Assembly: GCA_002344795.1 (NCBI GenBank)
Contig: DDUM01000046.1
Location: 1 to 6,289, forward strand
Reading direction: 5' to 3'
Source: Flammeovirgaceae bacterium UBA2338
GTDB lineage: Bacteria; Bacteroidota; Bacteroidia; Cytophagales; Cyclobacteriaceae
Length of the DNA: 6,289 bases
The stretch's first letter is position 1, and each line of letters starts with the position of its first letter. This document shows, piece after piece, positions 1 to 6,143 of this stretch. The notes beneath the pieces were generated by a model, which saw only the letters and a list, made by a program, of their open reading frames with translations, had not been told where the DNA came from and ran no database searches. The position numbers and the translations under genes were made by a program.

Positions 1-129
1 AACTTTATTCGTTCAACGTTCATCTAGTTTTTCAAGCTGAGGGTTCCGATATTCGCATTTTATGCACTATCTTGAGCGCAATTTAGTAGGATTTACTTAA
101 CGTTTTGATAATCATTTTGTTGGTATAGT

Positions 130-861
130 ATGAAGATTCTTGTTTGCATTAGCCACGTACCCGATACAACTTCCAAAATCAATTTTGTAGAGAATAATAC
201 GAAATTTGACACCACAGGGGTACAATATATAATAGGCCCTTATGATGACTATGCCCTTGCCAGGGCGATAGAGCTGAAGGAGTCCTTAAGTGCCACAGTT
301 ACGGTATTAAATGTGGGGCTTGTAGAAACTGAGCCCACCATCCGAAAAGCCCTCGCTATTGGGGCTGATGATGCTATCCGCATTAATGCAGCACCAACAG
401 ATTCGAATTTTGTGGCAAGACAAATCGCTGAACATGCCAAAGGATATGATTTGATTTTGATGGGCAGGGAGTCCATCGACTATAATAGTGGTGTGGTACA
501 TAGTATGGTAGGTGAATTACTAGGACTGCCATCGGTGTCTCCTGTAATGAAATTAGATATCGAAGGCACTACTGTAAAAATGCAACGGGAAATTGAAGGG
601 GGTAAGGAATCGGTGGAGGCATCTTTGCCATTGGTAGCGGGGTGCCAGGAGCCCATTGCTGAGTGGAAGATTCCAAACATGAGAGGAATTATGTCGGCCA
701 GAACCAAGCCCTTAAATGTGGTTGAGCCGAAAGCGGTAGAGGCGGCAGTTAATTTCCAAAAATATGAATTACCTCCTGCGAAAGGCGCTGTGAAAATGAT
801 CAGCGAAGATAATGTAGCTGAATTGGTAAGCCTGCTGAAAAACGAGGCAAAGGTTTTATAA
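130..861 (+). CDS. etfB: Electron transfer flavoprotein beta subunit
   Basis: This is the beta subunit of the soluble ETF heterodimer, which collects electrons from acyl-CoA and related dehydrogenases and passes them toward the quinone pool through ETF:quinone oxidoreductase. It acts in the cytoplasm. The 243 residues fit the family's usual length of about 250. The start MKILVCISHVPDT is the expected first beta strand of the adenine-nucleotide alpha-hydrolase-like fold. NVG (61-63), AIGADDAIRI (76-85) and the MGRESIDYNSG segment (111-121) form the nucleotide-binding core, which holds structural AMP in known ETFs. The family signature follows as REIEGGKESVEASLP (153-167) and ends in IMSARTKP (187-194), the region that docks the partner dehydrogenase. 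The ATG opens the conserved N-terminus and has no Shine-Dalgarno sequence. etfA begins 18 bases after the stop, so the two are surely co-transcribed. The fold and signature leave little room for another call. Confidence 0.96.
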   Translation: MKILVCISHVPDTTSKINFVENNTKFDTTGVQYIIGPYDDYALARAIELKESLSATVTVLNVGLVETEPTIRKALAIGADDAIRINAAPTDSNFVARQIAEHAKGYDLILMGRESIDYNSGVVHSMVGELLGLPSVSPVMKLDIEGTTVKMQREIEGGKESVEASLPLVAGCQEPIAEWKIPNMRGIMSARTKPLNVVEPKAVEAAVNFQKYELPPAKGAVKMISEDNVAELVSLLKNEAKVL

Positions 862-879
862 CATTGAATTAAGAAAATT

Positions 880-1833
880 ATGGCAATATTAGTTTTTGTA
901 GAAAGCGCGGAAGGAAAGATAAAAAAGACTTCACTCGAGGCTGTGGCGTTTGCGCATGCAATGGGAGGTCCGGTAACAGCAATTGCTCTAGGTTCTATTG
1001 ATAAGGCAGAACTGGAAAGCATTGGTAAATTTGGAGCATCCAAAGTTCTGTCTGTAACTGATGAAAGATTGAATCAAGGTGTTATTAAGGCCTATGCGTC
1101 AGTACTTTCACAAGCCTTAGAGGTAGAGGGAGCGGATTCCATGGTATTGGCTGATTCTTCACTGGGAACCCCTGTGGCGGCAAGTGTTGCTACAAAAATA
1201 GGAGCCAGTCTTGCATCCAACGTAGTGGCACTTCCTGATACCACTACTGGTTTTGTGGTAAAGCAAAGCATTTACTCTGGTAAAGCGTTTGCCTTGGTAG
1301 AAATGAAGAATGCCAAAAAGGTTATTGGTATCAGAAAAAATGCAATTGAGCTAAAAGAAGGAGGGGGTAGCGCAGAGGTCGTTGACTTTGCAGCTAATCT
1401 TACAGATGCAGACTTTGCAACCAAAATTACAGCTACAGAAAAAGCAACCGGAGACATTCTTTTACCCGAAGCTGAAATTGTTGTTTCTGGGGGAAGAGGA
1501 ATGAAAGGCCCAGAGCACTGGGGTATGTTGGAAGAACTGGCCAAGACACTTGGCGCAGCTACCGGATGTAGCAAACCTGTATCTGATATGGGGTGGAGAC
1601 CGCACCATGAACACGTAGGCCAGACAGGCGTAAAGGTAGCTCCTCAATTGTATATAGCTATTGGTATTTCAGGTGCTATTCAGCATTTGGCTGGGGTCAA
1701 TTCATCAAAATTTATCGTAGTTATTAATAAAGACCCGGAGGCTCCGTTCTTTAAGGCAGCAGATTATGGAATAGTGGGGGATGCATTTGCTATAGTGCCT
1801 AAGTTGACAGAAGCACTTAAGGCAGTGAAGTAA
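880..1833 (+). CDS. etfA: Electron transfer flavoprotein alpha subunit
   Basis: This is the FAD-binding alpha subunit of ETF and the partner of the gene just upstream. The 317 residues match the usual bacterial length. Residues 1 to about 185 form the N-terminal alpha/beta domain that packs on EtfB. From about 198 the C-terminal FAD domain is very clear: SGGRG (203-207), GCSKPVSDMGW (229-239), HVGQTG (245-250), GISGAIQH (262-269), NKDPEAPFF (283-291) and ADYGIVGDAF (294-303). H269 matches the conserved flavin-contacting histidine of the family. K232 stands where human ETFA has the SRAAVDAG arginine, a conservative change. There is no extra ferredoxin domain and nothing in the context points to electron bifurcation, so an ordinary fatty-acid-oxidation type ETF is inferred. 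No acyl-CoA dehydrogenase or ETF:quinone oxidoreductase gene lies in the window. The ATG is preceded by an A-rich stretch but no real Shine-Dalgarno sequence. Confidence 0.96.
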   Translation: MAILVFVESAEGKIKKTSLEAVAFAHAMGGPVTAIALGSIDKAELESIGKFGASKVLSVTDERLNQGVIKAYASVLSQALEVEGADSMVLADSSLGTPVAASVATKIGASLASNVVALPDTTTGFVVKQSIYSGKAFALVEMKNAKKVIGIRKNAIELKEGGGSAEVVDFAANLTDADFATKITATEKATGDILLPEAEIVVSGGRGMKGPEHWGMLEELAKTLGAATGCSKPVSDMGWRPHHEHVGQTGVKVAPQLYIAIGISGAIQHLAGVNSSKFIVVINKDPEAPFFKAADYGIVGDAFAIVPKLTEALKAVK

Positions 1834-1838
1834 ATTAA

Positions 1839-1863
1839 TGTCAACTTATTTTTTTAAAGTTGA
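1839..1863 (+). terminator. Possible stem-loop after etfA (weak terminator or attenuator)
   Basis: TCAACTT at 1841-1847 and AAGTTGA at 1857-1863 form a perfect 7-base inverted repeat around a loop of A, seven T and A. G-U pairs could extend it outward to 1839-1840 and 1864-1865. It lies 7 bases after the etfA stop, where a terminator would be expected. No T-run follows the second arm and the stem is AT-rich, so as an intrinsic terminator it is poor. The same left arm, read as TGTCAACTT (1839-1847), is also perfectly complementary over 9 bases to AAGTTGACA at 1801-1809 inside the end of etfA, so a competing hairpin is possible. Confidence 0.35.
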
Positions 1864-1911
1864 TGGGTTTATCATTATTTATTTAATTTCGATTCTAGAG
1901 CAGCCGAAGTT

Positions 1912-2514
1912 TTGAAGAAAATTAAACTTGAAATATTAGGTCTTTCCTCAAGTCAATCACAAACTGGATCATTTGCACTAGTGCTTGGAGAAACTGAAGG
2001 GAACAGAAGATTGCCGATAATAATTGGCATGTTTGAGGCGCAGGCTATTGCCATAGAAATAGAGAAAATTATTCCTAACCGGCCAATGACGCATGACTTA
2101 TTCAAGTCGTTTGCCAATAGTTTTAATTTCCATGTTGAAGAAATTGTTATCTCTGATTTAAAAGAAGGTGTTTTCTTTGCTAAGATCGTTTGTACGGATG
2201 GTCTTAAAAAGCACGAGGTTGATGCCCGACCCTCTGATGCCATTGCTATTGGTTTGCGATTTGACGCACCTATTTTTACATATGAAAATATTTTAGCTGA
2301 AGCGGGTATTGTGTTGACTGATGAGGAGGAAGAAGAAGAGAAGGTAGAGCCGGCCAAAGAATCAAAAGTTCGCGTAAAGAAAGAAAAACAGAAAGGTGAC
2401 GACTTTAAGAACTATTCTGTTGATAAGCTGAACGAACTATTGAAGGAAGCCATCGATAAAGAAGACTACGAACGAGCAGCCAAAATAAGAGATGAGCTAA
2501 GCAAACGCAACTAG
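1912..2514 (+). CDS. Bifunctional nuclease (DUF151/BFN) family protein with C-terminal UVR motif
   Basis: The N-terminal domain (about 1-133) belongs to the DUF151 bifunctional-nuclease family, named for a plant protein with DNase and RNase activity. The role of bacterial members is not settled. Diagnostic segments are GNRRLPIIIGMFEAQAIAIE (30-49), RPMTHDL (57-63) and EVDARPSDAIAIGLRF (102-117). Next come an acidic linker with a run of glutamates (about 137-149) and a lysine-rich stretch (151-162). The tail, from about 168 to 200, is a UVR motif (LNELLKEAIDKEDYERAAKIRDEL), the helical hairpin by which UvrB and UvrC interact. The start is TTG: the frame is open only from 1864 and has no upstream ATG or GTG, and KKIKLEILGLSSSQSQ is the normal family N-terminus. 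There is no Shine-Dalgarno sequence. The protein is probably cytoplasmic. It follows etfA by 78 bases in the same direction and could be a separate unit. The family call is firm; nuclease activity is only inferred. Confidence 0.9.
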   Translation: MKKIKLEILGLSSSQSQTGSFALVLGETEGNRRLPIIIGMFEAQAIAIEIEKIIPNRPMTHDLFKSFANSFNFHVEEIVISDLKEGVFFAKIVCTDGLKKHEVDARPSDAIAIGLRFDAPIFTYENILAEAGIVLTDEEEEEEKVEPAKESKVRVKKEKQKGDDFKNYSVDKLNELLKEAIDKEDYERAAKIRDELSKRN

Positions 2515-2537
2515 TTTTAGCCTCCAACCCCTGCATT

Positions 2538-2580
2538 TAATGGATTATACCAGCGGCTTCATAGGGCTGCTGCTCCATTA
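2538..2580 (+). terminator. Two-tier stem-loop downstream of the DUF151 gene, possible terminator or structured 3' end
   Basis: An outer perfect 7-base inverted repeat, TAATGGA (2538-2544) with TCCATTA (2574-2580), encloses an inner 7-pair stem, CAGCGGC (2551-2557) with GCTGCTG (2566-2572), which has one G-U pair in RNA (2555 with 2568). The apical loop is 2558-2565. The two stems are separated by six bases on the left and one on the right. The structure starts 23 bases after the stop codon of the DUF151 gene and ends 121 bases before the DUF5916 gene, a natural place for transcript termination. No T-run follows it on the plus strand, so a classical intrinsic terminator is uncertain. It could instead protect an RNA 3' end. 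Confidence 0.45.
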
Positions 2581-2701
2581 GCCACAATCATGACCGCTAT
2601 ATTTACAGGCTTTTGAATTTTCGTAATTGACACCACCCATCATATATATTCAGATTGACTTCTGATAATTTTTGTAACTACGCGAATATTTTGTCTATTA
2701 T

Positions 2702-4939
2702 ATGTCTCGATTTTATTTCCTCCTGTTCTTATTAGTCTACAGCGTAGTCTCTTTTGCACAAAAAACAAATACTCGTCCTAGTTTCGTTATTTATAAAACG
2801 TCTGATAAAATTGTATTGGACGGTGTTTTAGATGAGGGAGCCTGGGGAGAAGCTGAGTTGATGGACGAGTTAATGCAGCAATTCCCCTATGATACATCTG
2901 CGTCACGTGTTAGAACTGAATTCAGACTTACCTATGATGAGCACTTTCTTTATGTGTCGGCAGTTGCTTACGACAATACCCCGGGTGATTATGTAATCTC
3001 CTCACTGCGGAGAGATTTTCGCGGACCAGGGTTGGATGGACTGGCCATCATAGTAGACCCTTTTCAAGATGTAACCAATGGTTTCTTTTTTGGATTAAGT
3101 CCTGCGGGAGTACAACGGGAGGGGTTAATTTCAAATGGCTACATGAGGGGAGATGATCTTGATTTATCATGGGATAACAAGTGGTATGGAGAAGCTAAAA
3201 TTGAAGATGGGAAATGGACAGCAGAGATTGCCATTCCGTTTAAGACATTACGCTTTAAATCCGGATCTAAAACCTGGAATATAAAATTATATAGACAGGA
3301 CAGTAAAGAGAATGAACGGTCTGTTTGGCCATGGACCCCACGACAGTTTGAACTTGGAAACCTTAACTATACAGGTGAACTGATTTGGGACGAGCCTCCG
3401 GTTACACCAAAGACAAACATTTCCATTATACCTTATTTGGCCACTAAAGGCAGTAAGGATTTCATCAATGAAACCCCGACCAAAAGTGATTTCCAAGTAG
3501 GAGGTGATGCAAAGATTGCAGTTACTTCTTCTCTTAATCTAGACCTGACCATAAATCCCGATTTTTCGCAAGTGGAGGTGGATCAGCAAGTTACGAACCT
3601 GGATCGCTTTGAAATATTTTTTCCGGAGCGCAGACAATTTTTCCTTGAGAATGCAGATTTGTTCTCATCGTACGGGCACCCGTATGGTAAACCTTTCTTT
3701 ACGCGAAGAATTGGTGTGGCAAGAGATGAAGTAACAGGTACTAATGTTCAAAACAGAATCAATTTTGGTGCTCGATTGAGCGGAAACCTGAATAAAAATT
3801 ATAGAATAGGGTTACTCCACATGCAAACGGAAGCAATAAGTGAAATTAATGTTCCCAAGCTCGACTATACGGTTGCAACAGCGCAAAGAAGAATTGGTTC
3901 AAACTCTAACATCAGAGCCATATTTGTGAACAGGCAGCGCTTTAGTACAGATTCTTCTGATTTTAGGCTAGAGGGATATGACTATAACCGGGTGCTGGGG
4001 ATTGATTATAACTATAGCTTTCTTAACAATAAGATTACAGGAACGCATTTCTATCACAGACAATTTACACCGACCAAGATTGATGCACCATATTCTTATG
4101 GATCATCGATAGCATATAATTCAAAACAACTTAGATTAAGTTGGTGGCAACAGATATTTGGTAAGGGGTATGCCCCAGCAGTAGGGTATTTACCACGCAC
4201 GGGTTACAAGAGAGTTTCCCCATCTGGTGAGCTTAGATTCTTCCCTGATTCGGATAAAATAATCAATCATGGTCCTACTTTCGATATGGTTTTTATTTGG
4301 GATGACGTTTTTGGTTATTCGGACAATGAACAAACATTGGGGTATTCTGTATATTTTCAAAATAATGCGAATTTGAGTGTTACGGGCAAAAGGACATTTA
4401 CCTATTTGTTTGAAGACTTTGATCCTACGCGGTCGCCTGAGGAGGTAATGGCAGTTCCATTGCCAGATTCTACTGACTACCACTATACTAATCTTGAGTT
4501 GAGTTTTAATTCTGACCCCAGAAAACTATTTAACTATGAATTGAAGATGGTCTCAGGCGAATACTTTAATGGCACCCGCAATGGCGTTCAGGCAAAGGTC
4601 AACTACCGCATTCAACCCTACGGTGTTTTGTCATTGGATATGAATTATAATAAGATAGAGCTACCAGCACCCTATCAATCAGCTGACATCTATTTGATTA
4701 GCCCCCGAGTAGATCTCACCTTATCAAGAACTGTTTTCTTTACAACGTTTTTCCAGTACAATAGCCAGTTTAGTAATATTAATATCAATTCAAGATTCCA
4801 ATGGAGGTTCAAACCAGTTTCCGACTTGTTTATAGTGTACACCGACAACTATTTCTATGACTTTGATATGCCGCAACAAAACTTTAACCCTAAAACCAGG
4901 TCGATCGTTTTAAAACTTACCTATTGGTTTAATATGTAA
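2702..4939 (+). CDS. Secreted CBM9-like/DUF5916 protein, predicted outer-membrane beta-barrel
   Basis: This 745-residue exported protein is of unknown biochemical function. Residues 1-20 form a Sec signal peptide (SRFYF, then a Leu/Val-rich core) ending in SFAQ, with cleavage likely near residues 19-20. Residues about 28-230 resemble the carbohydrate-binding-module-family-9-like domain: KIVLDGVLDEGAWGEAE (36-52) is its usual opening, followed by FLYVSAVAYD (82-91) and WTAEIAIPFKTLRF (172-185). DUF5916 follows, with its hallmark NPDFSQVEVDQQVTNLDRFE (285-304) and FFPERRQFFLEN (306-317). From about 350 on there are alternating aromatic and polar strands, and the chain ends in LKLTYWFNM, as expected of an outer-membrane beta-barrel with a terminal aromatic strand. 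The ATG is the only one that gives a proper signal peptide; there is no Shine-Dalgarno sequence. Sugar binding is not shown, and no SusC/SusD or glycoside hydrolase gene lies nearby. The LOG gene starts one base after the stop, suggesting coupled expression. Confidence 0.9.
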   Translation: MSRFYFLLFLLVYSVVSFAQKTNTRPSFVIYKTSDKIVLDGVLDEGAWGEAELMDELMQQFPYDTSASRVRTEFRLTYDEHFLYVSAVAYDNTPGDYVISSLRRDFRGPGLDGLAIIVDPFQDVTNGFFFGLSPAGVQREGLISNGYMRGDDLDLSWDNKWYGEAKIEDGKWTAEIAIPFKTLRFKSGSKTWNIKLYRQDSKENERSVWPWTPRQFELGNLNYTGELIWDEPPVTPKTNISIIPYLATKGSKDFINETPTKSDFQVGGDAKIAVTSSLNLDLTINPDFSQVEVDQQVTNLDRFEIFFPERRQFFLENADLFSSYGHPYGKPFFTRRIGVARDEVTGTNVQNRINFGARLSGNLNKNYRIGLLHMQTEAISEINVPKLDYTVATAQRRIGSNSNIRAIFVNRQRFSTDSSDFRLEGYDYNRVLGIDYNYSFLNNKITGTHFYHRQFTPTKIDAPYSYGSSIAYNSKQLRLSWWQQIFGKGYAPAVGYLPRTGYKRVSPSGELRFFPDSDKIINHGPTFDMVFIWDDVFGYSDNEQTLGYSVYFQNNANLSVTGKRTFTYLFEDFDPTRSPEEVMAVPLPDSTDYHYTNLELSFNSDPRKLFNYELKMVSGEYFNGTRNGVQAKVNYRIQPYGVLSLDMNYNKIELPAPYQSADIYLISPRVDLTLSRTVFFTTFFQYNSQFSNININSRFQWRFKPVSDLFIVYTDNYFYDFDMPQQNFNPKTRSIVLKLTYWFNM

Positions 4940-4940
4940 T

Positions 4941-5666
4941 ATGGAATCGCATAAAGGACACGAGGATCATTTTTTTCTTGAAGGACCGGCACGAAGGGAG
5001 GTTGAGTTTCTTTATGTTTTTAGGGTTGCAGCACAGTTCATTAAAGGTTTCCGTAAACTTCACTTCGTGGGACCATGCGTGACTGTTTTTGGTTCAGCCC
5101 GATTTGACGAAAACCATCTGTATTATAAAAAGGGGATGGAAATGGGAGCCAGCCTTTCACAACTTGGTTTTACTGTGATGACAGGGGGAGGCCCCGGTAT
5201 AATGGAGGCCGCTCCACGTGGTGCCAAGTCAGTTGGAGGAAAAACGATAGGTTGTAATATTATCTTGCCGGAAGAGCAAGCATCAAACCCCTATCTTGAC
5301 GTAGTAGTTACTTTTCGCCATTTCTTTGTTCGTAAGGTTTTGTTGCTTAAGTACTCATACGCATTTGTGGTGATGCCCGGGGGGGCGGGAACAATGGATG
5401 AACTGTTTGAAACCGTGACGTTGATTCAAACGGGTAAAATTAAAGAGTTCCCGATTGTTGTTTTTGGAACCGATTATTGGAAACCACTCATTGAAATGCT
5501 TCAGGTAATGGTGGAGCAAAAGACGATCTCACCAACAGACCTTGATCTCATCTTGTTTACGGATTCGGTAGAAGAGGCCGCTGCCCATATTGAAAGCATT
5601 ACAAAACAAAAATTTGGATTGGTAAGAAAGCCCGTTAAGCCCTCCTGGCTATTTGGCGAGCGCTAA
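4941..5666 (+). CDS. LOG family (TIGR00730-type) nucleotide 5'-monophosphate phosphoribohydrolase
   Basis: This is a Rossmann-fold protein of the LOG (Lonely Guy)/TIGR00730 family. Members cleave the base-ribose bond of purine or cytokinin-type nucleoside 5'-monophosphates, releasing the base and ribose 5-phosphate. Visible motifs are CVTVFGSAR (46-54) at the first strand, MTGGGPGIMEAAPRGA (80-95) for phosphate binding, FFVRK (128-132), which corresponds to the ERK segment of the family, and the signature MPGGAGTMDE (145-154), whose E154 is the expected catalytic glutamate. The protein is 241 residues, longer than minimal LOGs of about 190, because of an N-terminal extension of about 45 residues and a C-terminal tail. 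It has no signal peptide and is cytoplasmic. The start lies one base after the DUF5916 stop. The stop overlaps the opposite-strand START-like gene. In a bacterium the substrate is more likely a nucleotide-salvage intermediate than a hormone; this is inference. All key residues are present. Confidence 0.92.
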   Translation: MESHKGHEDHFFLEGPARREVEFLYVFRVAAQFIKGFRKLHFVGPCVTVFGSARFDENHLYYKKGMEMGASLSQLGFTVMTGGGPGIMEAAPRGAKSVGGKTIGCNIILPEEQASNPYLDVVVTFRHFFVRKVLLLKYSYAFVVMPGGAGTMDELFETVTLIQTGKIKEFPIVVFGTDYWKPLIEMLQVMVEQKTISPTDLDLILFTDSVEEAAAHIESITKQKFGLVRKPVKPSWLFGER

Positions 5667-6058
5667 CCACCTACTACCTTGCGAAGCTGATCTACCAGGC
5701 TGTCCCAAAGATCTCGCAGCTCATCAAGATCATCGAAAGAGGAGTAATCAGTGACTTTCAAAAATGTTGATTGCGTTAATTCATTCAGTTCGATTCTCAG
5801 TTCAAAATAAGAACGGTCATTTTCATCCGTATTATCTTCTGGGAGAAACTCAAATTTGATGAAATGATTGGTTCTTTGAGAGGCAATTACTGCTTTGTGT
5901 TGTTCGTTGTCCCACTCAAAAGTATAAATCTTTTCGGGGTTGATGTTTACATCGTCTGCAAACCACTCGGCCAAACCACTGGCTGTGCTGATGTACGGAA
6001 ACAGCATTTTTGCAGATGCATGTATTTCGTAATCTTCGATAAAAAGGTTTTTGGCCAT
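5663..6058 (-). CDS. START-like (SRPBCC superfamily) domain protein
   Basis: This small 131-residue protein matches the START-like family common in Bacteroidota. It resembles the AHSA1/SRPBCC helix-grip fold, whose members bind hydrophobic ligands or chaperone partners. The role here is unknown. The pattern ASAKMLFPYISTASGLAEWFADDVN (14-38) corresponds to the opening helix of the family, and IYTFEWD (44-50) to the first strands after it. Strands continue through HFIKFEFLP (65-73), YFELRIELNEL (84-94) and STFLKVTDYS (97-106). The C-terminal helix, about 110-129 (LDELRDLWDSLVDQLRKV), closes the fold. There is no signal peptide or membrane segment. The ATG at 6056-6058 opens the conserved N-terminus. 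The gene runs opposite to LOG and shares four bases with its end, and it is divergent from the tRNA. A motif-poor sequence makes function assignment weak, but the family resemblance is good. Confidence 0.85.
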   Translation of the reverse strand: MAKNLFIEDYEIHASAKMLFPYISTASGLAEWFADDVNINPEKIYTFEWDNEQHKAVIASQRTNHFIKFEFLPEDNTDENDRSYFELRIELNELTQSTFLKVTDYSSFDDLDELRDLWDSLVDQLRKVVGG

Positions 6059-6143
6059 TTGGAAATTGATTTGATTTTAAGTTAGGCCATTTTTTATTGA
6101 ACGACAAATAAAAGAATTGGATAGCGGAAATCTCAAAAGTTTG

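Noticed and set aside
1..129. Leader before etfB that should contain its promoter; also a possible coding tail in frame 3 (open from 3 to a stop at 84-86).
   Set aside because: No exact TAnnTTTG with a spaced TTG is present (TCATTTTG at 112-119 has one mismatch and no -33 partner). The short open stretch has no recognisable protein signature. I see nothing definite here.
480..1043. Long minus-strand open frame spanning etfB and etfA (187 codons).
   Set aside because: It is antisense to two certain genes, crosses their junction, has no recognisable domain and shows the composition expected of a shadow frame.
1953..2357. Minus-strand open frame inside the DUF151 gene with a serine-rich start.
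   Set aside because: The serine run is only the complement of the glutamate run in the real gene, and no homology signature is visible.
2538..2580. The stem-loop as a riboswitch for the DUF5916 gene.
   Set aside because: It matches no riboswitch class I know and lies 121 bases before the start, right after the preceding gene, so a 3'-end role is the simpler reading.
2620..2701. Promoter-like boxes before the DUF5916 gene (TTGACT at 2655-2660, TAATTTTTG at 2666-2674, TATTTTG at 2687-2693).
   Set aside because: Spacing does not fit either the sigma-70 or the Bacteroidota consensus, and both T-rich boxes deviate from TAnnTTTG. A promoter is likely in this gap but I cannot place it.
6077..6108. 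Minus-strand TTTG (6108-6105) followed after 20 bases by TAACTTAA (6084-6077) as a promoter for the START-like gene.
   Set aside because: The spacing is good, but the -7 box ends in TTAA instead of TTTG, so it matches only half of the consensus.
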